NCBI GenBank assembly: GCA_031290985.1
Contig: JARLJW010000083.1
Coordinates: forward strand, 1-34,869
Direction of reading: 5' to 3'
Source of the DNA: Verrucomicrobiia bacterium
GTDB lineage: Bacteria > Verrucomicrobiota > Verrucomicrobiia > Limisphaerales > UBA11358
DNA: 34,869 nucleotides
Shown: positions 1-8,828 of the stretch, one piece after another
Position numbering within the stretch: the stretch's first letter is position 1
How the letters are laid out: every line of letters begins with the position of its first letter
The notes under the pieces: model-generated
The model's database searches: none
Told to the model about the DNA's origin: nothing
What the model saw: the letters and a program-made list of their open reading frames with translations, nothing else
Position numbers and translations under genes: made by a program

Positions 1-557
1 CCGGCGAAGGTCTCCATCACCCCCCAGACCGTGCCCAGCAAACCAATGAATGGGCCACCAGCGACGGCGGTGGAAAGCACGATCATCCCCTTCTCCAGCG
101 ACATCGCCTGCGCGGCCGCGGCTTCTTCGAGCACCACCTTGGCGGCTTCAAAGGACGAGGCAGTGATCTTGGTCGTGGTGGCGCGGGCCAGATGATCCGT
201 GTTACCGTCACCGCGGCTGTTGGTCGCGACGGCCTTTACTTCCACGGGATTGTTCTTCAGGTGGTAGCTGACCTCCTCCGCGCCGCGCGCGTAAAGCTGG
301 TAGGCCGGGGCGCCATCAAACTCCTCGCCCTTCTTATGGATGTCCATCGGATCGCGCGTGGAGGAATAAGCGGCGAAAAACTTCTTCGAGGCGGCCCGCG
401 CAATCCAGAGCTGCCGGAACTTCGTGATGATGATCGTCCAGCTGAACATCGAGAGGATGAACAGCACGCAGATGGTCGTCTTGCCCTCGGGCGTCGCCTT
501 TTCAAAGGCGAACTGCAGGGCGTTCGAGGCCAGAAACGGTTGGATCAAGGTGGTCAT
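1..557 (-). CDS. MotA/TolQ/ExbB family proton channel, partial
   Basis: The 185 visible codons give the N-terminal part of an ExbB/TolQ-type inner-membrane channel subunit; the gene runs off the window start without a stop. A first membrane segment lies at about residues 25-46 and a second begins near residue 160 with the typical GGPFIGLLGTVWGVM stretch of the family. Between them is a cytoplasmic domain ending in an Ala/Glu-rich helix. Members use the proton gradient to energise TonB- or Tol-type processes at the outer membrane. The start ATG lies 40 bp after the TpsA stop, so it is probably the next gene of the same unit; exbD/tonB-type genes would be expected further left. Family assignment is firm; whether it serves TonB or Tol cannot be told. 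Confidence 0.88.
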   Translation of the reverse strand, partial: MTTLIQPFLASNALQFAFEKATPEGKTTICVLFILSMFSWTIIITKFRQLWIARAASKKFFAAYSSTRDPMDIHKKGEEFDGAPAYQLYARGAEEVSYHLKNNPVEVKAVATNSRGDGNTDHLARATTTKITASSFEAAKVVLEEAAAAQAMSLEKGMIVLSTAVAGGPFIGLLGTVWGVMETFA

Positions 558-597
558 AGATTATTTCAGGGTTCAGAGTTCGGGTCTTGGGCTTAAA

Positions 598-3500
598 TCA
601 GTCTTTCTTTGGCAACAGCACGGTCACGCGGCTCACCTTCTGGGCCAGGGCGATGCCTTTTTTCTTCGGGAGGTCGGTTTCATCATCCGATTTTTTTTCA
701 ACGGTCGCCGCGCTGTCACTCGACGCAGCCTGGCTGGTGCTGTTGGCCGTCGTACCCGCTGCAAACGAACTACCCTTGCCATTGGCATCTGCCGAGAGAA
801 TCTGGGACGGATCGGCATTGCCGGCGTCCACTGTGGGGCCGATTAGTTTGGTATCAGGGCCAAAGCCTCCGGCGTTGGCGGTAACCGTCTTGCCAAGGAC
901 TGTGCCGGTGAACTGACCGGGCGTGGTCAGCGAGATGCTGAATTTGCTGAAAATGACGCCTTTAATATTGCCGGTGGCGTCCAGCACTGCATTTTGCGCG
1001 ATCACACCGGAACCGCTGGCATCAATGTTCCGCCCCAGGACGGTTTCGGAGTTGCCCTGCGCATCCTTGAATGTCCGGAGGTTCACATTGACACTGCCTG
1101 TTAGGAATGGCTGGATCTTTTGGTCAATATAAGTGACCACTTGCTGGTTCGGATCACCTTCCTGTACGTACAACGGATGGTTGTCAGCACTCAGGCGCGG
1201 ATTGCCCAGCGTATCCAGGACCGGAATGATCCGGATTGGCAGAGGGCTGCCGGCTGGCAAAACCTGGATGCTGGAGCCGAAGGTCACGAGATTTTGATCG
1301 CTAAATATGGTCACCGGCGTTCCATCGGCGATATGCCGCGCATCGACCGGGTCACCATGGCTATCGCGCATTTCGTACCCAGCAAGCACGGCGACGACCG
1401 GGTCCGGGCTGTTTTCACCGTTTAACGGCAACTGCACGATGCCGCCGGAACTGGCATTGATATTGCCATTGGGCGTCTCGACCAGGATGTTTCCCACCGT
1501 GCGACCGACATCATCGGGGAAAGTGGTCGCCAAAATGCCGCTGCCGGGAATGGTCGGGGCATCGGTTTTGACTTTATGTGTTATGGGATCAACGGAGAAT
1601 GAATTAACGACCACGTAGCCGGAGCCGCCCGTGCCGGCATTGATGTCGCCAGTTAAAGATTCGACCGTGACATTGCCGCCATTATAGGCGGCGATGCGTG
1701 AGCCATTGACATTGATATCGCCGCCGGCAATCACCTGCACATCCCCCTGGCCGGTGGTGAAAATTCCACGGGCGGCGGCGCTGTTGCCCGTGAAGATGGC
1801 CGACCCGACGTTCACCGCCCCCCCCGCGTCCACTGAAATACTGCTGCCATTCAGCGACGAAATCGTGGTGGAAAACATGTCCAGACCGGCATCCGCATGC
1901 ACGTGAACATCCGCGCCCTTGGTGAAATACTTTGCCAGCGGATAGCTAAGCTGGGTGTTGCCGTCCGCATCCGTCGTGGCCACCAGGTCAAAACCAACGC
2001 CTTGGGCCTGGATGCCGAGCGTCGTGCCCAGATCGATGTTGTGGGCGGTGACCTCAAACTTCCCGCCGCCACCAATGAGATAACCCGAGTCGCGGGTGGT
2101 TGGCACCGGGCCATCCGCTGCATACTGGTTTTGCAGCTTGGTTGCCGTATCGCCATCAATGACGGAAACGGTCGCCAGTTGTGGTGAACCATCAGGATTA
2201 ACCTGCGGCACCCCGTCCTTGTAGACCTGGATCTGCAGGCTTTGCAGCAGGGCCATGACCTGGGCGGTGACCGCGCCTTGAATCGTCAACTGCTTGGTTG
2301 TCGCATCGTAAAAAATGGTCTTGGCCAGATTCGCGGCCAGCGCATTAGCCGGATAAGCCTGGGTCAGATAAGAGAGATTGGGCGCGGTGTCGATGTTGTC
2401 GACAGTCGTGAATTCGCTCCGGTTCTTGATATCGCCCGCAACGTGGATTGAAGTCGTATCGGTGTCTTCAAGATTCATCCCTTGAAACCGGCTGTTGATC
2501 ATGTCACCGCCGATGGTGATTTGCGCCGCCTCGGGTGTGCCCAGTTGGATGCCACTCATGTCGCCACTGATGTTCAAGTAAAGGGGCGTGGCGTGCCCCT
2601 CGTGCACCGGGGTGTCGGCGTGGTCATTGAAGCCAAACGAGTCAACCGATGAATCGTATTGTTTTTGGCCGCTGTCGGAAACGATCAGGTTGAAGATGGC
2701 CGGCGAACCATCGCTGTTGAGCGGGAGGCTGGTGCTCAAAGACCCGTGCCCGCTGGTGAGAATGGTCAGGCTGCCTTGGGCCGAAGGAAATAAAATCAAG
2801 TTATTGTAAGGCGCGACGTCTCCCCCCAGCGTCACCCCGCCGCTGCCGGCGATGATGTTCAAAATCGGGGCGTAGATGAAGGGAACATCGTCCGCGCTGT
2901 TGCGCGCCAATGAAGAGGAACCATCTCCCAGGCTCACTCCGTGACCGGCCAGCAGGTTCAGATATGCGTCGGGCGCGTAATCAAAATAGTGGTAGGACAG
3001 CGGAATGGTGGCACCGCTTAGAAAGCCGTTGAAAATGCCGTTTGGGTTCCGAAGTTCCTGCAGATTGATGTCCTGGGCTGCATCCACCGTCCAGCCGCCG
3101 GCGATCAGGCTCAATGCCAGTTTGCCGTCCGCCGTGCCCGCACTGCCGCCGGACGCAGAATCGAGCACATAGTCCTTGCCGGTGCTCTTCACCGGGTTGC
3201 CATCCGCATCCACCGGGTAGCCCGCCGCATTGAGTTTGACGCCCGCATAAATTTTCCCGGTGCCGTTGGCCTCGACGAAGTGTCCGGACACATTGCCGCC
3301 GGCGACGACCGTCACATCACCGGCCTGCGATCCGAACGCACCGCTGCCCGCATCACCGCCGATTGAACTCGCGTCGTTTCCTGACGGCATGAAGCTGGTC
3401 ACATTGCCGGCGGCGATGATGGAGACATTGCCGCCCGCCATGGTGCTGATGCCGCCGGTGCCATGCGCCGCATCCACCTTGTAAAACGGCGACCCCGGTG

Positions 3501-5112
3501 TCTTGGCGATGTTGAAAACATAACCATGGGCGTAGGTTCCAGTGTCGATGTTCCCGCCCAAGGTCTCCGCGCTGACGCTGCCGCCGGCACTGGTTCGGAC
3601 ATAACCCGTCCCGATCAAGATGTCCTGTCCGGCCAGCAGGTCAATGTCGCCCTTGGCCATTTGAATCGCACCGCTGCCCGTCAATCCGTCACCGCCATTC
3701 AGATAAATGCTCCCGGCACCGACGGCCACCGCCTGGCTGGAAAAATCATAGCCGGCCAGCAGCGAGAGCGACCAGCTTTTGGAATCCGTGATTTTCGCAC
3801 CATTGTTGAAAAAAATGTTCCCGCCCGCCTCCAGAGTCACTTTACCAATGTCTATTCCGGTGCTGGCGCCCAAATCCCAGATGGTGTTGGCCCTCATACT
3901 GATGTCGCCGGTCGCCTGCAGCAGGATTGAGGAAAAGTTTTTGTTCGCAAAGGCCGTGTTCACGTTCAAGTTCAACGTGCCGGAACTGTTGACATCCACC
4001 GTGCCACTGTCAGGCACCGTGCCATTGCCGGAAGTGCCCAGGACGATGTTATCCGGGTCGAGGAGGAATTCGCCGCCCCTGAAGCCGGCTTTTGCGCTCG
4101 CGTCCATCGCCGAGTCCAGCGACTGGATGTCCGGTGCACTTACTTCTACCTTGCCCCCATCGCCACCCTGTGCGCCGCCGGTGGTGATGATCGTGCTGCC
4201 TTCGGCATCGCGGTAAATATTTCCTGACTTCAGGCTTACGTCGCCACCCGCGCTGCCTCCGGCGGAATCATCACCCGCCGCCAGAATTTTTGAATCCGCC
4301 CCCAAGGCCAGCGAATCGGCGGCGACCAGTTCAATGATCCCGTTCACGTTTTTTACCGAGTTGGCCTGAATCAGACCGTCTTGATTCACCACCTTGGCGT
4401 TGAGGGCGATCGTTCCGCCGTCCGCGACCACATTGCCATAATTGTCCACGGAACCCTGCGGCAGCAGAACGTTCATGCTCATGCCCCGTCCATCTGGCCG
4501 TTCACTCAAGGTCACCGTCTGGCCGGCCGCGAAACCGATGTTGCCGCCCGGGACCTCCACGCGACCGTGATTTTCAACCTGGTCCGCGATAAAGAAACAG
4601 TCGCCGCCGTTGCCGATCTTGATCTGGCCGTAGTTCACAATGCTGGCCAGCGGCGGCGGCCCATTGAACACCCACGCCCCGCCCGCGTTCTGGGGCGGGG
4701 CGCAATTCGCCGTGGACACGACCAGCCCGGCGGCGCTGACGAATGAATTCGGCCCGAAATAAAATCCTGAAGAGTTGAGCAGCACCACGACGCCGTTCGC
4801 CTGCAGGCTCCCGTAAATCTGCGAAGGGTTCGCATCGTTGATGCGGTTCCAAACCACGGACGATGCCGACGGCTGGTTGAAGATGGTTTTCTCCCCGGAG
4901 GCAATGTTGAAACTTTGCCAGTTCAACTGGGCGTTGTTGCCGACCGTGACGGTGAACTGCGAGCCGTTGACGGCAAACGAGGCGGACCCGCTTTGCACCG
5001 TCATCCCGGTCGGATTCGCCGCCGCCGGGCGGGTGAACAGGAACAGCGCCGCCCCTGGCATTAAGCTGGCCAGCGCAAAAACAAATTTATTAAAAAGATT
5101 TTTCGCGTTCAT
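598..5112 (-). CDS. TpsA-type exoprotein, filamentous haemagglutinin N-terminal domain
   Basis: A 1504-residue secreted protein. I place the start at the ATG followed by NAKNLF, because a signal peptide (about residues 1-32, ending RPAAA) follows directly; a longer frame exists but overlaps the upstream gene. After the signal comes a TPS domain with the family hallmarks NGSQFTVTVG, SGFYFGPNSFVSAAGLVVST and VDNYGNVVADGGTIALNA. The rest is Gly/Asn/Ala-rich beta-helix repeat sequence (repeated GGNV, GGDI, SVDAGGAVNVGSA-like turns). The short C-terminal tail is Lys-rich. Such proteins are exported by a partner TpsB and act in adhesion, aggregation or as carriers of effector domains; no toxin domain is visible at this C terminus. 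The partner gene ends 4 bp upstream, and a GGAGG inside its last codons may serve as ribosome site, suggesting coupled translation. Confidence 0.9.
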   Translation of the reverse strand: MNAKNLFNKFVFALASLMPGAALFLFTRPAAANPTGMTVQSGSASFAVNGSQFTVTVGNNAQLNWQSFNIASGEKTIFNQPSASSVVWNRINDANPSQIYGSLQANGVVVLLNSSGFYFGPNSFVSAAGLVVSTANCAPPQNAGGAWVFNGPPPLASIVNYGQIKIGNGGDCFFIADQVENHGRVEVPGGNIGFAAGQTVTLSERPDGRGMSMNVLLPQGSVDNYGNVVADGGTIALNAKVVNQDGLIQANSVKNVNGIIELVAADSLALGADSKILAAGDDSAGGSAGGDVSLKSGNIYRDAEGSTIITTGGAQGGDGGKVEVSAPDIQSLDSAMDASAKAGFRGGEFLLDPDNIVLGTSGNGTVPDSGTVDVNSSGTLNLNVNTAFANKNFSSILLQATGDISMRANTIWDLGASTGIDIGKVTLEAGGNIFFNNGAKITDSKSWSLSLLAGYDFSSQAVAVGAGSIYLNGGDGLTGSGAIQMAKGDIDLLAGQDILIGTGYVRTSAGGSVSAETLGGNIDTGTYAHGYVFNIAKTPGSPFYKVDAAHGTGGISTMAGGNVSIIAAGNVTSFMPSGNDASSIGGDAGSGAFGSQAGDVTVVAGGNVSGHFVEANGTGKIYAGVKLNAAGYPVDADGNPVKSTGKDYVLDSASGGSAGTADGKLALSLIAGGWTVDAAQDINLQELRNPNGIFNGFLSGATIPLSYHYFDYAPDAYLNLLAGHGVSLGDGSSSLARNSADDVPFIYAPILNIIAGSGGVTLGGDVAPYNNLILFPSAQGSLTILTSGHGSLSTSLPLNSDGSPAIFNLIVSDSGQKQYDSSVDSFGFNDHADTPVHEGHATPLYLNISGDMSGIQLGTPEAAQITIGGDMINSRFQGMNLEDTDTTSIHVAGDIKNRSEFTTVDNIDTAPNLSYLTQAYPANALAANLAKTIFYDATTKQLTIQGAVTAQVMALLQSLQIQVYKDGVPQVNPDGSPQLATVSVIDGDTATKLQNQYAADGPVPTTRDSGYLIGGGGKFEVTAHNIDLGTTLGIQAQGVGFDLVATTDADGNTQLSYPLAKYFTKGADVHVHADAGLDMFSTTISSLNGSSISVDAGGAVNVGSAIFTGNSAAARGIFTTGQGDVQVIAGGDINVNGSRIAAYNGGNVTVESLTGDINAGTGGSGYVVVNSFSVDPITHKVKTDAPTIPGSGILATTFPDDVGRTVGNILVETPNGNINASSGGIVQLPLNGENSPDPVVAVLAGYEMRDSHGDPVDARHIADGTPVTIFSDQNLVTFGSSIQVLPAGSPLPIRIIPVLDTLGNPRLSADNHPLYVQEGDPNQQVVTYIDQKIQPFLTGSVNVNLRTFKDAQGNSETVLGRNIDASGSGVIAQNAVLDATGNIKGVIFSKFSISLTTPGQFTGTVLGKTVTANAGGFGPDTKLIGPTVDAGNADPSQILSADANGKGSSFAAGTTANSTSQAASSDSAATVEKKSDDETDLPKKKGIALAQKVSRVTVLLPKKD

Positions 5113-5116
5113 AACG

Positions 5117-7873
5117 TTAGAATTGGCCTCCGACGGCAAAGTAAACGTGCAAATCATGAAGCGGCGACCAACCCGCCGTCTCCATCGGATTGAGGAGCGG
5201 AAATGCCATGGCCAACCGGGCATCTAGGTGGCTGCCGATGTTGGCCGTCAGGCTCCAGCCGGTGCCCAGGAAATCCAGATGATCCGGGCTGCCGGGAACC
5301 GATCCAAAAGCGCCACCATCCAGCGCATAAATCTGCCCATAATCCATGAACACAGATGCCCGGATCCAAAATGGAACATCACCATCCACCATGCCGATGT
5401 TGATGAGCGGAGTCTGGGGTTCAACGGAAAACCGCCAGCCGGCATCGCCATAGGCCTGGCCTTCGGCATAACCGCGCACCCCTGCCAGCCCGCCCATGCC
5501 AAACTGTTCATTGCTGAATAAACGTCCGTCCGCCCATTGGCCATCCACATGGATTTTCATCGTCCAGTCCTGGTAAATCCGCTGCAGGCGATCGGCGCCG
5601 AGCTGCAAGGTGATGTAACTTTCGTGGACATTTGTCGAGCCGGCCGAGCCGGCCAGGCCGGCGGGAATGGCACTATTGGTGCCAGTTTTTGTGTTGCCGA
5701 GCGTGGCAAAGTTGAAATTTGCCTGGGCGTTGAAGGCCGTTGAGCCCCAAGCATCCGGGATTGAGCCGCTGAAGCCCGCATTAAGCGGAAAATAACTCAC
5801 CACCGACCGCTGCACCGGCTGACCAGAGCTGATGGTGGAAGTGATGTGATTAACCGAGCCATCCGTGTTCGTGATGGCGGTCGTGGCGAAAAAATTATTT
5901 GAGTTATAGCCGGCCTGCTCGTAGTGCTTGTAGTCCACTCCAAACGACAATGAGGATGATAATCTTCCCAGTTGTGGCAACGGCAGCGTCAGTTTTGCGC
6001 CAATGCCTTCGTTCAGCGTGATGTTCTGCCCTGTATCCTGGGAAACAATCGTTAACAATGGTGTGGAAACAACGGTCGAAGCCGGGCCCGGAATCACGCC
6101 GGTATCGCTGCGTGAACGGCTGGCGAAAAGTGTCAATTCCGGCCGGCCAGACGGCGGCGGCATCTGAAACTGATGGGTGACTTCATTGTAGCCGAAGCGG
6201 CCGTTGCTGGAGTCCACTTGTTGCTGCACCGAGGTTGGATGTCCCAGTGGCAGGCGGTAATAGGCGCTGTAATTGGCCACGCTCGGCGCGTCGAGCGGTG
6301 AAAAATTGAAGTCCTGCGCGCTCGAATAGCCCAAGGGTGAAAAGCCGTATTGCAGCCCGATCGAATGTTCCAACTGCCAGAGGTTGCCATAGGAGGCATT
6401 GAAACTGATGCGGTCATCCGGCGTGCCCGGCGTGCCGGAGTTGTTGTATTCCACGCGGGAGTGGACGGGAAAACGGTCTTTGACTTTCAGCGTGAGTTCG
6501 CTGGTGCCCGGCTCCAAGCCGGGGCCGATGACGGGATAAATCTGGCGGTCACGGTTCGCGTTGGCCAGGTCCAGTTCGCGCTGGAAGACATGCGAGTTCA
6601 AGAGCATGTTCGTATGCAGGCTCGGCAGGGCGCGCAGCACGTTCGGCGTGCTGAACCAGTTGTTGCCCTGCACCTTGATGTCGGCCAGCCGGCCTTCAGT
6701 GACTCGCACCTTCACCGTGGCATTCGTCAGTTTTTGCGGGGGCAGGCCCACGGAAACCGTCACGAACCCGCGCTCGCGGTAGGCCGTCTGAAGTTCCCCC
6801 AGCGCCGCGCGAATTTCCGCGAAGGTCACGTTGGTGCCGAAGGATTCCGGGACGTTCGTAAAGAGGCTGCCCAGTTTGTCCGGCGGCAGAATGGTGTTGC
6901 CGGAAACGAGATACTTCTCGACCTTAAACTTGGGGGCGGCATTGGTCGTGGCCTCCGCCCTGCTGGTTTCAGCCTTTACACCAGTCGAAAAAAAAATCTG
7001 CAGCAAGATCAGCAACCCCGCCACGGCCATGCCTCCGCCACGGCCGGGAAAGTGGTCGGTCGATGCCGTGACGTTTTTCTGTCGCCAGGCGCTCGGGGTC
7101 ACGCCGAAGCGGCGTTTGAACATCTGGTTGAACAGGCCCAGGTGCCGGTAACCGCTTTCGTAGGCCACGTTGATGATTTTGGCGTTCGTCGCGGCGAGCA
7201 GCTGGCGGGCGCGCTGCAACCGCAGTTCCGTCTGGCGCGAACGCAGCGAGATGTTGAACTCCTCGCGGAACAGCCGGCTGAAATGCCGTTCGCTGCAATG
7301 CAACTGCCCGGCCAGTTCTGACAGCGAGCGGGTCGCCAGTTCTGATTCGGACATCTTGCCGATGAATTCACGGAAGCGGTCGCGCAACTGCACGCCGCCG
7401 CCCGCCGGGTCATGCGCGGGCAGCAGGCTGCTGATGGCCGAGGCCCAAAGCTGCAACATCGCCGAGCGGGAGGACAGGCAGTCGCGCTGCTTTTGCCCGC
7501 AGATCCGGGTGAATTTCTGCGCCGCCGGCTCGTTCGCGGGAAAGTGGAGCACCTGCGGGGCGGCCTCCTTGGAAGCATCCTCGAGCTGCCGCCATTCGGT
7601 GACGGTGAGCAACCCGTTGAGGTACTGGGGCAGCACAAGGTAAAATTCCAGCTTCAAAATTCCCAACTGGCTGGCCCGGATGACGATGCTGGCGGCCGGG
7701 GCGGAGATAAGCGTATCGCCGGGGTTCAGTTCCCGCGCACCCGCCCCTTGCAGACAGTAGCCCGCGCCTTCCACCACCCGCACGACCGTCCAGCCACGCG
7801 CTTCCGGCTTCCACTCGCCCGAGGGCCGCAACGCCAGTTCCTGGATGATCAAATGTCGTTCCACGCTTAACAA
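5117..7873 (-). CDS. AraC-type regulator fused to TpsB (FhaC/ShlB-like) outer-membrane transporter
   Basis: One open frame of 918 codons encodes two normally separate proteins. Residues 1-281 are a full-length AraC-type regulator: a cupin-like sensor part (about 1-150) and a double helix-turn-helix (about 178-266, with ERHFSRLFREEF and VAYESGYRHLGLFNQMFKRRFG). From residue 282 (MAVAGLLILLQIFF) a hydrophobic signal-like segment begins, followed by a POTRA region (FKVEKYLVSGNTILPPDKL, GFVTVSVGLP) and a beta-barrel with the GVRGYAEG loop motif and a terminal Phe. Starting at that internal ATG (position 7030) the second part would be 637 residues, normal for TpsB. It exports the TpsA product encoded just downstream. 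A cytoplasmic DNA-binding protein joined to an outer-membrane barrel is topologically odd: either translation restarts internally, the chain is cleaved, or the gene is a recent read-through fusion. A run of nine T lies in the signal segment. Confidence 0.85.
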   Translation of the reverse strand: MLSVERHLIIQELALRPSGEWKPEARGWTVVRVVEGAGYCLQGAGARELNPGDTLISAPAASIVIRASQLGILKLEFYLVLPQYLNGLLTVTEWRQLEDASKEAAPQVLHFPANEPAAQKFTRICGQKQRDCLSSRSAMLQLWASAISSLLPAHDPAGGGVQLRDRFREFIGKMSESELATRSLSELAGQLHCSERHFSRLFREEFNISLRSRQTELRLQRARQLLAATNAKIINVAYESGYRHLGLFNQMFKRRFGVTPSAWRQKNVTASTDHFPGRGGGMAVAGLLILLQIFFSTGVKAETSRAEATTNAAPKFKVEKYLVSGNTILPPDKLGSLFTNVPESFGTNVTFAEIRAALGELQTAYRERGFVTVSVGLPPQKLTNATVKVRVTEGRLADIKVQGNNWFSTPNVLRALPSLHTNMLLNSHVFQRELDLANANRDRQIYPVIGPGLEPGTSELTLKVKDRFPVHSRVEYNNSGTPGTPDDRISFNASYGNLWQLEHSIGLQYGFSPLGYSSAQDFNFSPLDAPSVANYSAYYRLPLGHPTSVQQQVDSSNGRFGYNEVTHQFQMPPPSGRPELTLFASRSRSDTGVIPGPASTVVSTPLLTIVSQDTGQNITLNEGIGAKLTLPLPQLGRLSSSLSFGVDYKHYEQAGYNSNNFFATTAITNTDGSVNHITSTISSGQPVQRSVVSYFPLNAGFSGSIPDAWGSTAFNAQANFNFATLGNTKTGTNSAIPAGLAGSAGSTNVHESYITLQLGADRLQRIYQDWTMKIHVDGQWADGRLFSNEQFGMGGLAGVRGYAEGQAYGDAGWRFSVEPQTPLINIGMVDGDVPFWIRASVFMDYGQIYALDGGAFGSVPGSPDHLDFLGTGWSLTANIGSHLDARLAMAFPLLNPMETAGWSPLHDLHVYFAVGGQF

Positions 7874-8048
7874 GGCGGCGAGAATGCCGGAGGATTACGG
7901 CTATCAGGTTTCGGCAACGTCACGATTTGGCAACAAGGAGCAAGGTGGCAAGTCCGAAAAGTGTCTCCTGCTTTCCCGCAGGAAAGGTTCTATTCGAACC
8001 CCGTTCCCGCCCGGATACGCCTTTCGCAAGCCAAACGGAAATCCGTTT

Positions 8049-8768
8049 TCAGTTGTCAGAAACCACCACCCCCGGACCATGATCCATGAATACCGCATCC
8101 GCACTGACCAGGTACGCAGCCGTGTCGGCGGGGGTCAGAGGAGTGCGGGGATAGGGTTGCCATTCGCCCGCCTTGACCCGTGCGGCGGTTTCGATGCGCG
8201 CCCGTTCAATTTTTTCCGCCTCCTGCACCCACCACTGATACGTCTTGGCCTGTTTTGGCGCGGGCGTATTGCCATCGTTGGAACTGGCATCCGCTTGGGA
8301 TGGCGTTGATGGATCCGTGCTGCTTCCACTCGCACCAGCGAATCCCCCGGGCGACATTGCTTGCCCGGCGGATCCTGCGAGGGCGTTGGTTCGATGGGCT
8401 TGAAATTCGTAGGTGCCATCCTCGTGATAGATGGTGATGCCATTGGCGACCACGCGTCCTCCGTTTGCGGCACCGGTCTCCGCCGTCACGCCGCAAATGT
8501 GCAGGGTTTGCCTTTGGCCCGCGTTTAAAATTTGCACATTGCGTTGGGAAAAATCAATGGCCAGCAACTGAATTCCATTGCTGGTTTCGCCTTCGGAAAG
8601 GGTGACGCTGACGGGTTTTGTTTGTGCCGTTTGGTAAATCGACAGCAAGGCCATTTTTTGACCAAAAAAAGAGGCCATCCCGGTCAGTTCCACCGTTTCG
8701 GCGCGCCCGGCGGTGAGATTGCCGAGCAGCAAAAAAATCATGAAGATCCGGCCGGGTTTCATATGCAT
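8049..8768 (-). CDS. Secreted protein with GspC/PilP-like domain (tentative)
   Basis: A 239-residue protein with an N-terminal signal (MHMKPGRIFMIFLLLGNLTAGRA). Residues about 25-100 (TGMASFFGQKMALL, LSEGETSNGIQLLAIDFSQ, VQILNAGQRQTL) follow the pattern of the homology region in GspC and PilP: a small beta-barrel whose strands carry 'effective only with G-x-x-L' turns and the phrase NGIQLLAID. The centre is low-complexity Ser/Gly/Pro/Ala, and the C terminus is a charged helix plus a short tail. The likely start is the ATG at 8768 or 8762; an upstream TTG lies inside a terminator and is unlikely. Position between the binding protein and the TPS genes suggests a periplasmic helper, but the domain call rests on pattern only. 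Confidence 0.6.
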   Translation of the reverse strand: MHMKPGRIFMIFLLLGNLTAGRAETVELTGMASFFGQKMALLSIYQTAQTKPVSVTLSEGETSNGIQLLAIDFSQRNVQILNAGQRQTLHICGVTAETGAANGGRVVANGITIYHEDGTYEFQAHRTNALAGSAGQAMSPGGFAGASGSSTDPSTPSQADASSNDGNTPAPKQAKTYQWWVQEAEKIERARIETAARVKAGEWQPYPRTPLTPADTAAYLVSADAVFMDHGPGVVVSDN

Positions 8769-8777
8769 GGCTGATGG

Positions 8778-8812
8778 CAAAAGGCCGGTGCGGAATACTC
8801 CGCACCGGCCTG
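8778..8812 (-). terminator. Intrinsic terminator after the PstS-like gene
   Basis: On the minus strand a perfect 12-bp stem (GGCCGGTGCGGA / TCCGCACCGGCC) with a 4-nt loop is followed by TTTTG. It stands 18 bp after the stop of the PstS-like gene and directly before the start of the next gene, so it would separate or attenuate the two. Confidence 0.8.
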
Positions 8813-8828
8813 GCTAAATGACAAACAA

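Noticed and set aside
6350..7321. A 323-codon plus-strand frame
   Set aside because: Antisense to the AraC-TpsB fusion; composition typical of a shadow frame.
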